From contig JBLHND010000042.1 of the NCBI GenBank assembly GCA_047622605.1, positions 1-22,741 of the forward strand: a stretch of DNA of 22,741 bases, written 5' to 3'. Shown here piece after piece: positions 6,946-15,695 of this stretch; position 1 is the first letter of the stretch; every line of letters begins with the position of its first letter. Origin of the DNA: Motiliproteus sp047622605. Lineage in GTDB: Bacteria > Pseudomonadota > Gammaproteobacteria > Pseudomonadales > Balneatricaceae. Under the pieces are notes generated by a model that saw only the letters and a list, made by a program, of their open reading frames with translations, did no database searches and had not been told where the DNA came from. Both the position numbers and the translations under genes were made by a program.

Positions 6946-7338
6946 TCAGTCTTTGCCTGCGGGCTGGAGTTTGAGCTGTTTCAGCGCATATCTACTTAAA
7001 CGCTGCCAACTGTGCTCGATCAACCGCTGCAACGCTGGATTATCCAGATCTCCCAACCCTTTTCGAGCCAGCACCACGATATCCAAATTAGGTAATTCCG
7101 AATTCTGGAGCCGAAAGGATTCGCGCATAATACGTTTTACACGGTTTCTTTGCACGGCCAGGCGGACGTTCTTTTTGGCGATGACCAGGCCGACACGGGG
7201 ATATGAAAGCTGGTTGGGCGTAGCAAGGATCAGCAGATTGCGATCCGAGACTTTAAGCTGCGCACCGTTAAAAACAGTTCGATAATCCCCAGCGTTCAGT
7301 AAACGCGAACTCCGGGGAAATTCGAAACCTGTCATCAT
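6946..7338 (-). CDS. rnpA: Ribonuclease P protein component
   Basis: RnpA is the small basic protein that assists the catalytic RNA of RNase P in removing 5' leaders from pre-tRNAs. The 130-aa product carries the family signature, an RNR motif in QRNRVKRIMRESFR near residues 63-76. It starts FEFPRSSRLLNAGDYRTVF, typical of gammaproteobacterial RnpA. Two adjacent ATGs (7338 and 7335) are possible starts, with AGAG a few bases upstream of the first. It follows rpmH by about 20 bp in the same direction, so the two are co-transcribed. The 98 bp between its stop and yidC contains no gene. Confidence 0.97.
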   Translation of the reverse strand: MMTGFEFPRSSRLLNAGDYRTVFNGAQLKVSDRNLLILATPNQLSYPRVGLVIAKKNVRLAVQRNRVKRIMRESFRLQNSELPNLDIVVLARKGLGDLDNPALQRLIEHSWQRLSRYALKQLKLQPAGKD

Positions 7339-7357
7339 CGGTATCTCTGGTATGAAC

Positions 7358-7495
7358 TTAAGCGCTCAGAGACTTACGACCTTTAGCACGACGACGGGTA
7401 ATAACCTGACAGCCGTTTTTGGTAGCCATACGAGCACGGAAACCGTGGTTGCGGGCACGTTTTAGCAAACTAGGTTGGAATGTTCTCTTGCTCAT
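7358..7495 (-). CDS. rpmH: 50S ribosomal protein L34
   Basis: L34 is a very small, highly basic large-subunit protein. The 45-aa product starts MSKRTFQPSLLKRARNHGFR and ends RRRAKGRKSLSA. It matches the family end to end, including the TFQPS opening and the GFRARM and RRRAKGR segments. AGGAT lies about 7 bases before ATG 7495. It is the first gene of the rpmH-rnpA-yidC run and is divergent from dnaA across 462 bp. Codons are strongly biased (many CGT, GGT, AAA), as expected for a ribosomal protein gene. Confidence 0.98.
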   Translation of the reverse strand: MSKRTFQPSLLKRARNHGFRARMATKNGCQVITRRRAKGRKSLSA

Positions 7496-7957
7496 GACTC
7501 TATCCTACTTAATTAAAGGGCCTGAACCCTTGTCTCGAAAATCAAAAGCGGGAGTTTATTGAAAACCTCCCTACTCTGCAAATCTTATTAGGCCCTGAGA
7601 GCTACTAATTAACCAGCTATCGAGTATTAGGGGCGGTTTATGGGTCCGGGATAGCCGTTTCCTGGGCAGGTGGAAAGTTATTGTGAATAACACTAACTTT
7701 ATTAATCAAAACAATAGATTTTATCAGCCTTAACCGCTGTAAAAGAACGGTATATCTTGCCTGAGCCTGTGGATAAAAAGCCAGCAGCACAGAGCATAAA
7801 AAGCTTTAAATCTAGCGGATTTAAAGCGTTTCGAGTTGTTCTTGTGCGCCGGTCAGGAGCTGATCAAAAATAAATCTGTGCTCCAGGCCCGGATCTGTGG
7901 ATAACTGCAGTTGTAGTCGCTAGAATGGTTCAAATTCTGAGATGTGGTGGGAGCTGG
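7496..7957. promoter_or_regulatory. rpmH-dnaA intergenic region with DnaA boxes
   Basis: This 462-bp gap holds three TTATNCACA-type boxes, all minus-oriented: 7682-7690 (TTATTCACA), 7768-7776 and 7896-7904 (both TTATCCACA). The first lies within GTTATTGTGAATAAC (7677-7691), itself a small dyad. A perfect 10-bp inverted repeat, GCTTTAAATC (7803-7812) with its complement at 7818-7827, lies between the other two. The promoters of rpmH and dnaA must be here, but I see no convincing pair. The boxes could mediate dnaA autoregulation, as is known in other bacteria. They could also be a Pseudomonas-type origin, since that genus has oriC between rpmH and dnaA. Confidence 0.65.
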
Positions 7958-9442
7958 ATGGTTGTTCGATTGTGGCAAACGTGCCTGGGGTGTTTGGAAC
8001 AGGAGTTCCCATCTCAGCAGTTCAATACCTGGATACGTCCACTCAAGGTAGAGCAGGGGGGCGATGCTCAGTTACGTCTGCTGGCGCCTAACCGCTTCGT
8101 GATGGACTGGGTATCGGATAAGTACCTTAGCCGTATTAAAGAGTTGCTCAGCGAACACAGTGAAGAGCAGATTCGGGAAGTGATATTTGAGGTCGCAGGT
8201 TCTTCCATCAGGGCCTACACTCCGACCGTTCATCCTTTAAATAGCAGCAGTGACGCCGCCCCTGCTCGTTCTCCGGTTCCGCCCTCGGTTCAGCCTCCGG
8301 CTCAACCCCCGGCCCAGACCATCTTCCCTAGCGTCAACCCTGCTACACGGCCGTCTCCCCCGATCCAGCAGCAATCAGGGCCTGGACCCCGTAGGGTTGA
8401 GGTCGAGGGCGGTATTCGCCACCAGACCCATCTCAATAAGTTATTTACCTTTGATACCTTCGTTCAGGGCAAGTCAAACCAGCTGGCCCTGGCTGCGGCT
8501 CAGCAGGTCGCGGAAAACCCCGGCAGTTCCTATAATCCGCTGTTTATCTATGGTGGTGTGGGGCTGGGAAAGACTCACCTCATGCACGCTGTGGGTGCGG
8601 GAATGCTCAAGCGTAACCCTAACGCCAAGATCGTGTATCTGCATTCAGAGCGCTTTGTGGCCGATATGGTCAAGGCGCTGCAGCTGAACGCCATCAATGA
8701 ATTCAAACGCTATTATCGTACCGTCGATGCCCTACTGATTGATGATATTCAGTTCTTTGCTAATAAAGACCGCTCTCAGGAAGAATTTTTCCATACCTTT
8801 AATGCCTTGCTCGAAGGCGGTCAGCAGATGATTCTGACCTGTGATCGTTATCCCAAGGAGATTAATGGCCTGGAGGATCGTCTCAAGTCGCGTTTTGGCT
8901 GGGGATTGACGGTGGCGGTCGAGCCTCCTGAGTTAGAGACTCGAGTGGCGATCCTGATGCAAAAGGCCGATGAAGCGCGGGTCAGGCTACCTCACGACGC
9001 CGCTTTTTTTATCGCCCAGAAAATTCGTTCTAATGTCCGCGAGCTCGAGGGTGCGCTTAAGAGGGTGATAGCGAACGCTCACTTCACGGGCAGCAAGATC
9101 ACCACCGATTTTATTCGAGAATCACTCAAGGATCTGTTGGCGCTGCAGGATAAGCTGGTGAGCATCGATAACATTCAGCGCGTGGTTTCCGAGTACTACA
9201 AGATTAAGGTGGCAGACCTCCACTCTAAGCGTCGTAGCCGCTCGGTCGCGCGGCCGCGGCAGGTCGCGATGGCGCTCTCAAAGGAGTTGACCAACCATAG
9301 TTTGCCAGAGATCGGCAATGCCTATGGTGGACGAGACCACACAACCGTCTTGCATGCGTGCAGGAAGGTGGCAGAATTGCGCGAAATCGATAGTGATATT
9401 CGAGAAGATTACAAAAACCTGTTGAGAACGCTGTCTTCGTAA
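7958..9442 (+). CDS. dnaA: Chromosomal replication initiator protein DnaA
   Basis: DnaA binds DnaA boxes and melts the origin. I chose ATG 7958 because GGGAG precedes it and the N-terminus MVVRLWQTCLGCLEQEFP aligns with family starts; reading from 7925 adds 11 residues of unrelated sequence. The product is 494 aa. Domain I (residues 1-85) ends before a long proline-rich domain II linker (about 100-140). The AAA+ domain III has Walker A GGVGLGKT at 199-206 and Walker B LLIDDIQFF near 259-267. Domain IV carries the box-binding signature GGRDHTTVLHACRKV near the C-terminus. It is followed by dnaN, recF and gyrB, the classic order. DnaA boxes upstream suggest autoregulation. Confidence 0.98.
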   Translation: MVVRLWQTCLGCLEQEFPSQQFNTWIRPLKVEQGGDAQLRLLAPNRFVMDWVSDKYLSRIKELLSEHSEEQIREVIFEVAGSSIRAYTPTVHPLNSSSDAAPARSPVPPSVQPPAQPPAQTIFPSVNPATRPSPPIQQQSGPGPRRVEVEGGIRHQTHLNKLFTFDTFVQGKSNQLALAAAQQVAENPGSSYNPLFIYGGVGLGKTHLMHAVGAGMLKRNPNAKIVYLHSERFVADMVKALQLNAINEFKRYYRTVDALLIDDIQFFANKDRSQEEFFHTFNALLEGGQQMILTCDRYPKEINGLEDRLKSRFGWGLTVAVEPPELETRVAILMQKADEARVRLPHDAAFFIAQKIRSNVRELEGALKRVIANAHFTGSKITTDFIRESLKDLLALQDKLVSIDNIQRVVSEYYKIKVADLHSKRRSRSVARPRQVAMALSKELTNHSLPEIGNAYGGRDHTTVLHACRKVAELREIDSDIREDYKNLLRTLSS

Positions 9443-9486
9443 TGAAACGCGGATCTCTAAAAGGAACCTGAAGCTAAGGGCCGGTT

Positions 9487-10590
9487 ATGAAATTTACCTT
9501 ATCCAGAGAAGCACTATTAAAACCCCTGCAGCTGGTTGCTGGTGTAGTTGAGCGCCGTCAGACCATGCCGGTGCTGTCCAATATCCTCCTGGTTGTCGAG
9601 GGCAATCAACTGTCGATGACCGGCACCGATCTGGAAGTTGAGATGATCGCCCGGATCGAGCTGGAGCACCCGGCTGAAGCCGGTTCGATCACCGTACCGG
9701 CGAAGAAATTGATGGATATCTGTAAGTCATTGACTGACGGTGTGGATATCGAGCTGACCCTGACCGGACAAAAGGTGATGATCAAGGGAGGGCGTAGCCG
9801 TTTTACCCTCACGACCCTGCCTGCCTCCGAGTTCCCCAGTGTCGAGGATGCACCCGAGAGTCTCGATATCCGTATCTCTCAGGGCGCGCTGAAACGCCTC
9901 ATTGAGCGTACCGGTTTTGCGATGGCTCAGCAGGATGTGCGTTACTATCTTAATGGCATGCTGTTGGAGCTTACGGGCACTCAGTTGCGCACCGTGGCCA
10001 CCGACGGCCACCGGCTGGCGACCTCTATCTATAAGGTCGATACTGATATCGTCGATAGAGTTCAGGTGATCGTCCCGCGTAAGGGGATTCTGGAGCTGGC
10101 ACGCCTACTCGAAGACTCGGATAACAGCGCCGAACTCTTGATTGGCAGCAGCCATATTCGGGTCAGCACCGGTGAATATACCTTCACCTCCAAGCTGGTC
10201 GACGGTAAATTTCCTGACTATGAACGTGTGATCCCCAAGGGTGGCGACAAGCTGATCATCGCCGATCGCCAGGAGTTACGTCAGGTTCTGAACCGCATTG
10301 CGATCCTGTCCAACGAAAAGTATCGGGGAGTACGTTTAGTGCTTACCGATGACTCTCTACAGATCCTGGCCAATAACCCTGAGCAGGAAGAGGCAGAAGA
10401 AACCCTGGCGGTGGACTACAAGAACACCGCCATGGAGATTGGCTTTAACGTCAATTATCTGCTGGATGCGTTATCGATCCTGCCGGATCAGATGGTAAAA
10501 ATAACGATGAAGGATCCCAACAGCAGCGCCCTGGTTGAGGCGGTCGATTCCAGTGACAATGTGTATGTCATCATGCCGATGCGAATGTGA
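9487..10590 (+). CDS. dnaN: DNA polymerase III subunit beta (sliding clamp)
   Basis: The beta clamp is a ring-shaped dimer that tethers polymerase III and many repair proteins to DNA. The 367-aa length is typical. It begins MKFTLSREALLKPLQLVAGV and includes RRQTMPVLSNILL, TGTDLEVEM, VATDGHRLA, and the C-terminal YVIMPMRM that lines the protein-binding pocket. The ATG at 9487 follows dnaA by 44 bp with a weak AAGGG just upstream. The two genes are probably co-transcribed, and a strong hairpin follows dnaN. Confidence 0.98.
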   Translation: MKFTLSREALLKPLQLVAGVVERRQTMPVLSNILLVVEGNQLSMTGTDLEVEMIARIELEHPAEAGSITVPAKKLMDICKSLTDGVDIELTLTGQKVMIKGGRSRFTLTTLPASEFPSVEDAPESLDIRISQGALKRLIERTGFAMAQQDVRYYLNGMLLELTGTQLRTVATDGHRLATSIYKVDTDIVDRVQVIVPRKGILELARLLEDSDNSAELLIGSSHIRVSTGEYTFTSKLVDGKFPDYERVIPKGGDKLIIADRQELRQVLNRIAILSNEKYRGVRLVLTDDSLQILANNPEQEEAEETLAVDYKNTAMEIGFNVNYLLDALSILPDQMVKITMKDPNSSALVEAVDSSDNVYVIMPMRM

Positions 10591-10624
10591 CCCCTCTAGG
10601 CTTTCAGGCGTCCGCCAGGCTGCA

Positions 10625-10654
10625 AAGGCCCCATTAATTCGTTAATGGGGCCTT
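10625..10654 (+). terminator. 13-bp hairpin with TTCG loop between dnaN and recF
   Basis: Perfect 13-bp arms AAGGCCCCATTAA (10625-10637) and its complement (10642-10654) close a TTCG tetraloop, an exceptionally stable RNA fold. The following sequence is pyrimidine-rich (GCCCTCTCTTTA) rather than a pure U-run. It probably acts as a terminator or attenuator, reducing recF and gyrB transcription from dnaA-dnaN. Confidence 0.7.
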
Positions 10655-10699
10655 GCCCTCTCTTTATGCTCTCCCTCCAGGGCCCTTTGCGTACTCTGA

Positions 10700-11785
10700 A
10701 TGTCGATTAGCCAGCTTTCGATCACCCATCTGCGCAATATTGCCTCGCTCGAGTTGAAGCTGTCGCCACGGATCAATCTGTTCCACGGCGCGAATGGCAG
10801 CGGCAAGACCTCGGTTCTCGAAGCGGTTCACCTGCTAAGTTTGGGGCGTTCTTTTCGCACCAGCAAACATCGGCACTATATCCAGCATGAGCAGCCCGAC
10901 ACGCTGCTGTTCAGTCGTGTCCTTGCCGGTCACCAGGGCGAGCTGCCGATCGGCTTTCAGCGCCAGCAGGATGGGGGGTTGAAAATCCGCATCTGCGGCG
11001 AGTCGATCGATTCGCTCGCGACCCTGGCAGAGCTGCTCCCGATACAACTCATCAACGCCGATACCTTCCTGTTATTGGAGGGCAGTCCGGCGGTCCGGCG
11101 CCAATTTATAGACTGGGGTGGCTTCCATCTGGAACCGCGGTTCCTGGCCGCCTGGAAAGGGGTCAGAAGGGCGTTGCAGCAGCGCAATAGTCTGCTTAAA
11201 CATGGTAGAATGCAGGCTTCGCTTCGAGCGACCTGGGACCACGAGTTTATCGAACGTGCCTTGGAACTCGATAGCTACCGGCAGGCCTATCTGGATCTGT
11301 TAATCCCCTGTTTTGAGCGATTGCTACGGCAGCTGCTAGAGCTTGATGATCTGAGCCTGCATTATCAGTGCGGCTGGGATAAAAAGCGCGGACTGGACAG
11401 GGTGCTTGAGCAGGGTTTGGAGCGTGATCACCGTCTTGGGTTTACCCAGCAGGGACCGCAACGGGCGGATCTGAAGGTCAAACTGCGCGGCATGCTGGCG
11501 GCGGATATTTTATCCCGCGGCCAGCAGAAACTGGTTGTCAGTGCCCTGAAGGTGGCTCAGGGCTACCTGTTACATCAATTGACAGAACGCAGTTGCATCT
11601 ATCTGATTGATGATTTACCTGCCGAACTTGATCGGCAACACCGGCAGCGTTTATGTCGGCTACTCGAACAGCTCAATAGCCAGATCCTGGTCACTAGTAC
11701 CGATAAGGATGCTTTTGAGGGCTGTTGGAGTACTGAAGTTGAGGTGCGTGACTTTACGCTCAGTGAAGGCGCTCTCGCGCACTAA
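10700..11785 (+). CDS. recF: DNA replication and repair protein RecF
   Basis: RecF is an SMC-like ATPase that, with RecO and RecR, loads RecA at single-strand gaps. The 361-aa product has Walker A GANGSGKT at residues 30-37. The ABC-type signature SRGQQK is at 272-277 and Walker B YLIDDLPAELD at 301-311. Its N-terminus, ISQLSITHLRNI, is typical. No good Shine-Dalgarno precedes ATG 10700, consistent with the low expression usual for RecF. A stable hairpin separates it from dnaN. gyrB follows after 39 bp. Confidence 0.97.
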   Translation: MSISQLSITHLRNIASLELKLSPRINLFHGANGSGKTSVLEAVHLLSLGRSFRTSKHRHYIQHEQPDTLLFSRVLAGHQGELPIGFQRQQDGGLKIRICGESIDSLATLAELLPIQLINADTFLLLEGSPAVRRQFIDWGGFHLEPRFLAAWKGVRRALQQRNSLLKHGRMQASLRATWDHEFIERALELDSYRQAYLDLLIPCFERLLRQLLELDDLSLHYQCGWDKKRGLDRVLEQGLERDHRLGFTQQGPQRADLKVKLRGMLAADILSRGQQKLVVSALKVAQGYLLHQLTERSCIYLIDDLPAELDRQHRQRLCRLLEQLNSQILVTSTDKDAFEGCWSTEVEVRDFTLSEGALAH

Positions 11786-11824
11786 GATAGCATTGACCCT
11801 ATAAGGTTATAACGGGAGTTAGGC

Positions 11825-14245
11825 ATGAACGACGGGACAGCAAACGTTTACGATTCGTCCAGTATCAAGGTATTGAAAGGTCTGGATGCGGTGCGTAAGC
11901 GTCCGGGGATGTATATCGGCGATACCGACGATGGTACCGGCTTGCACCATATGGTGTTTGAGGTCGTAGACAACTCGATCGATGAGGCGCTGGCCGGACA
12001 CTGCAGCAGTGTCGAGGTGATCATCCATCCCGATGAGACCATCAGCGTGTTTGACGATGGCCGGGGCATTCCGGTCGATATGCATGAGGAGGGCGTCTCT
12101 GCTGCCGAAGTGATCATGACCGTGCTCCATGCCGGCGGTAAGTTCGATGACAACACCTATAAGGTCTCCGGGGGTCTGCACGGAGTGGGTGTGTCGGTGG
12201 TTAACGCACTCTCGACCGAACTCAAGCTGACGATCCGTCGCAACAACAAGGTCCATGAACAGGTCTATCATCATGGCGTACCGGCAGGTCCTATGACCGT
12301 GGTCGGCGATACCCAGACCACCGGCACCCGGCTGCATTTCAAGCCCTCTCCCGAGACCTTTACCAACATCGCGTTCCAGTACGACATCCTGGCCAAGCGG
12401 CTGCGTGAACTGTCGTTCCTGAACTCCGGGGTACGCATCAACCTTAAAGATGAGCGCAGCGGTAAGGAAGATACCTTTATGTATGAAGGCGGCGTCAGCG
12501 CCTTCGTGAAGTATCTGAACCACAACAAGACCACCATCAACGAAGTGTTCCACTTTGTGGATACCAACGAAGAGGGGATCGTGGTCGAGGTGGCGTTGCA
12601 GTGGAACGATACCTACTCCGAGAGTGTGCACTGTTTTACCAATAACATCCCCCAGCGCGATGGCGGTACCCACCTGTCCGGTTTCCGTTCGGCGCTGACC
12701 CGCTCGCTCAATACCTATATCGATTCTGAGAGCGTGCAGAAAAAAGCCAAGGTCGCGACCTCCGGCGATGATGCCCGCGAAGGTCTGACCTCCATTATCT
12801 CGGTTAAGGTGCCTGATCCCAAGTTTTCATCCCAGACCAAGGACAAGCTGGTCTCCTCTGAGGTGAAGACCGCGGTCGAGCAGGCGATGTACAAACACCT
12901 GAGTGATTTCCTGCACGAGCATCCCGGCGAAGCCAAGCTTATCGTCGGCAAGATGATCGACGCGGCGCGTGCCCGTGAAGCGGCTCGTAAGGCCCGGGAT
13001 ATGACCCGCCGCAAAGGCGCACTGGATATCGCCGGTCTTCCCGGAAAGCTGGCGGATTGTCAGGAGAAGGATCCCGCACTGTCTGAAATCTACCTGGTGG
13101 AGGGTGATTCAGCCGGCGGTTCTGCCAAGCAGGGACGCAATCGCAGGACTCAGGCGATCCTGCCGCTCAAGGGTAAGATCCTCAACGTCGAGAAGGCCCG
13201 TTTCGATAAGATGCTCTCTTCGGCAGAAGTCGGCACCCTGATTACCGCCCTGGGCTGCGGCATCGGTCGGGAGGAGTTCAACCCCGATAAGTTACGCTAC
13301 CACAGCATCATCATCATGACGGACGCGGACGTCGACGGCTCCCACATCCGTACTCTGCTGCTGACCTTTTTCTTCCGCCAGATGAACGTCTTGGTCGAAC
13401 GCGGCCATGTCTTCATTGCCCAGCCACCGCTGTACAAGATCAAGAAGGGCAAGCAGGAGCAGTATCTTAAGGATGATGATGCTCTGGATAACTTCATGCT
13501 TCAGGCCGCGCTTGAGGGTGCCGCTTTGCATGTGAGTCCCGAGGCGCCAGGCATTAGCGGCGCGGGGCTGGAAACGCTGATCAACGAGTTCCGTCGAGTG
13601 CAAAAACTGATCTTACGGATGTCGCGGCTCTACCCTGATGATGTGCTGGAGCGGATGGTTTACGCTCCGCGATTGACCGAAGAGATGCTGCAGGACCAGG
13701 ACCAGGTAGCGACCTGGACGCACGACCTGGTCTCCAGTATCGAGGTGAACAGGAGTAAGTCCAACACCTTCGAGTCGGCTGTGGCCGAGGATAATGAACG
13801 CCATCTGTATCTACCCGAAGTCGTCATGACCTCGCATGGCATACCGCGTAATTACCGCTTCAGTCATGATTTTTTCCAGTCTGGCGAATACCAGGCCCTG
13901 GTTAATCTGGGCGCGACCCTGACCGGATTGCTGGAGGAGGGGGCCTTTATCAAGCGCGGTGAGCGGACCCTGCCGATAACCACCTTCGAAGAGGGACTGG
14001 ATTGGCTGATGATTCAGGCCAAGCGTGGCTACTATATCCAACGCTACAAGGGACTGGGCGAGATGAATCCTGAGCAGCTGTGGGAGACGACCATGGATCC
14101 TGAGTGCCGGCGCATGCTTAAAGTCACGATCGAGGATGCGATCGCCGCCGACCAGATGTTTACCACACTGATGGGTGACGAGGTCGAACCTCGGCGTAAT
14201 TTCATCGAAACCAACGCCCTGAATGTGACCAATCTGGATATCTAA
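11825..14245 (+). CDS. gyrB: DNA gyrase subunit B
   Basis: GyrB is the ATPase subunit of DNA gyrase, which introduces negative supercoils and relieves stress ahead of forks. At 806 aa it has the usual length. The GHKL ATPase domain shows VVDNSIDEALAG, DDGRGIPVD and GGLHGVGVSVVNAL. The Toprim domain shows EGDSAGGSAKQGR near residue 426 and DADVDGSHIRTL near 499. The quinolone-pocket segment PLKGKILNVEKAR looks standard. The C-terminus ends ALNVTNLDI. GGGAG lies six bases before ATG 11825. A strong terminator follows, marking the end of the dnaA-gyrB unit. Confidence 0.99.
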   Translation: MNDGTANVYDSSSIKVLKGLDAVRKRPGMYIGDTDDGTGLHHMVFEVVDNSIDEALAGHCSSVEVIIHPDETISVFDDGRGIPVDMHEEGVSAAEVIMTVLHAGGKFDDNTYKVSGGLHGVGVSVVNALSTELKLTIRRNNKVHEQVYHHGVPAGPMTVVGDTQTTGTRLHFKPSPETFTNIAFQYDILAKRLRELSFLNSGVRINLKDERSGKEDTFMYEGGVSAFVKYLNHNKTTINEVFHFVDTNEEGIVVEVALQWNDTYSESVHCFTNNIPQRDGGTHLSGFRSALTRSLNTYIDSESVQKKAKVATSGDDAREGLTSIISVKVPDPKFSSQTKDKLVSSEVKTAVEQAMYKHLSDFLHEHPGEAKLIVGKMIDAARAREAARKARDMTRRKGALDIAGLPGKLADCQEKDPALSEIYLVEGDSAGGSAKQGRNRRTQAILPLKGKILNVEKARFDKMLSSAEVGTLITALGCGIGREEFNPDKLRYHSIIIMTDADVDGSHIRTLLLTFFFRQMNVLVERGHVFIAQPPLYKIKKGKQEQYLKDDDALDNFMLQAALEGAALHVSPEAPGISGAGLETLINEFRRVQKLILRMSRLYPDDVLERMVYAPRLTEEMLQDQDQVATWTHDLVSSIEVNRSKSNTFESAVAEDNERHLYLPEVVMTSHGIPRNYRFSHDFFQSGEYQALVNLGATLTGLLEEGAFIKRGERTLPITTFEEGLDWLMIQAKRGYYIQRYKGLGEMNPEQLWETTMDPECRRMLKVTIEDAIAADQMFTTLMGDEVEPRRNFIETNALNVTNLDI

Positions 14246-14306
14246 TCTGGTTGGATCTAGCCGCTGACACACTCGTTAGCGGCTGAGCATTCTGAGCACT
14301 TCCTCT

Positions 14307-14339
14307 AAAAAGGCCCTGACGAAAGTCCGGGCCTTTTTT
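14307..14339 (+). terminator. Rho-independent terminator after gyrB
   Basis: The stem GGCCC/GGGCC is followed by one mismatch, then GAC/GTC closing a GAAA tetraloop, with A5 upstream and T6 downstream (14334-14339). It lies 62 bp after the gyrB stop and is a textbook intrinsic terminator. Confidence 0.9.
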
Positions 14340-14359
14340 GTTGGTTCTGCCCGCTCCCT

Positions 14360-14470
14360 GTTGTCACCGGCAGCGAGGTAAGCTGGGATGTAATCCCAGC
14401 TATCAATCTAATATGCGAACCTGCCATGTACCCGGGGTATTGCCGGGATTGCATCCCCGCCTAGGATCCT
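14360..14470 (+). repeat. Dispersed palindromic repeat, copies 2 and 3
   Basis: A perfect dyad GCTGGGATGTAATCCCAGC is at 14382-14400, preceded by GGCAGCGAGGTA, which also precedes the 17376-17394 copy when that is read in reverse. A second, degenerate dyad (GCCGGGATTGCATCCCCGC) is at 14442-14460. Apart from these and the terminator, the 250-bp gap after gyrB shows nothing else. Confidence 0.7.
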
Positions 14471-14499
14471 TCACCAAGCAATCTGCAGCGTTATGGGAG

Positions 14500-15093
14500 C
14501 TACAGGTTAAAAAGATAAGATACTTGGAATGTATCGACATCCGTATCAGAAAGGGAATATCGCTGATACTCAAAACGCCAGGCTTTATATTCAAGTCCGG
14601 CACCAAAGGTTATATCTGTACCCTCTGCGCTATCAGTAATTGTAGCGGTTTGACCATTGCTGGTAGCCCAGGTTTCAAGATCTGACTCCCAAGCATACAC
14701 ACCCACTTTCGCAAAGATACGCGTATCTTCACTCAGAACATGTTTACCAATAGCAACTGCTTCAATGCCTGCTGTTCTAATTTCAAACTTATAAGCAGCA
14801 ATTGGCCCGGTGGTCACACCATCACTTTTAAGAGCGCCAAGGTTGGTATAGGCAGCTTCTAATGAAAAGTTTTTATTTAGTTCCACACCCAAACCAAGTT
14901 TGAACATGCCGGAACCTTTATTAAGAGTACCTTGGACAGAGCTAAAGCCTTGATCAATAAATTCTTGGGCGATAGCATCTTCAGAGACGTCATACCTAGC
15001 CAGTCCCAGCCCGCCAATGACATAAGCCTGGTTTGCCGCATTAGCTACAACTCAAGCAGCCATAAGAGCAGAGGCTAAAATAATTCTATTCAT
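14500..15093 (-). pseudogene. Outer-membrane beta-barrel protein gene with in-frame TGA in the signal peptide
   Basis: Read from ATG 15093 the frame gives a signal peptide, MNRIILASALMAA, then TGA at 15052-15054, then VVANA with a likely cleavage site before ANQAYVIGGLGLARYD. The frame is then open for about 180 codons to the stop at 14500. The mature part alternates hydrophobic and polar residues. Typical barrel segments are FKLGLGVELNKNFSLEAAYT, AGIEAVAIGKHV, RIFAKVGVYAWES, ITFGAGLEYKAWRFEYQRY and FQVSYLFNL. It resembles small eight-stranded OmpA/OmpW-like barrels; the precise family is uncertain. Only one base differs from an intact gene, so it is either a very recent pseudogene or a sequencing error. 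Restart at the internal ATG 14907 would lack a signal peptide and the first strands. Confidence 0.8.
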
Positions 15094-15695
15094 TACTAAA
15101 TTCTCAACCTGTTGAAAAAATGAAGTTTAACTGTTTAGTTTTTAAAAAATATACGTAAAATACCTAGTTAATCTCCTAGCTGCTCTGATTCATATGCGCT
15201 AGTCTCGCTATCGAACTCCCATAATTCTGCCGCATCAGCGCTTTTATAGCGTGCTCCCTGCTGTCTTTTCTTTGGTGGCCTTCAGTTGCGCGGTATCCGT
15301 TAAGTCGTCTATCCAGTGGGTCGTCTATCCAGTGAGTCTCCAGAGCAGTGTTAGGTGACCACTAAAGTGCCTTTAATCCAGGGGCCATTCCCGGCTAAGC
15401 CACAGGGGTGATTTGTGGGCAAGTTGGTTCCGTTCCCGACAGGCTTATAGAACGTCCCGTTTCAACAGGCTCTGTTTTTGCGCAGCCACGCCTCGTCTGC
15501 ACCAGCAGCATGCAGAGCTAGGTTCTTTTTCACGCACTCTGCTTCTTAAATCCTTGCTTTATAAGTATTAGATTGTTTGTGTCTCGTTGGCATACCTATT
15601 GCTTTACTACTGTTATCACTGGCTACCCAGCCAAGTCTCAATTATTTCTATCCGTTGTTAAATACAATTTCCAACCAGCCTATAAGGAAATATCT
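15094..15695. other. 602-bp gap without a supported gene
   Basis: Between the broken barrel gene and the cyanase remnant I find no convincing gene. There is a 16-bp near-tandem duplication of GTCGTCTATCCAGTG (15304-15318 and 15320-15334) and an AT-rich segment (15110-15170) that may carry the barrel gene promoter. A minus-strand stretch of about 15535 to 15360 stays open for several dozen codons but is broken by a TGA. The gap and its damaged flanking genes look like a decaying accessory patch. Confidence 0.4.

Noticed and set aside
7677..7700. Separate operator dyad (AAAGTTA ... TAACTTT)
   Set aside because: It overlaps a TTATTCACA DnaA box and short AT-rich symmetry is expected by chance here; folded into the intergenic region entry.
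11819..12673. Minus-strand ORF of 284 aa opposite gyrB
   Set aside because: Shadow of the gyrB ATPase domain; His- and Gly-rich low-quality translation.
15052..15054. TGA in the barrel gene as a selenocysteine codon
   Set aside because: It is in a signal peptide, with no selenoprotein family match and no visible SECIS-like hairpin just downstream.
15360..15540. Minus-strand stretch starting KKNLALHAAGADEAWLRKN as a gene remnant
   Set aside because: It is broken by TGA after about 23 codons, and I recognise no family; too weak to annotate as a pseudogene.
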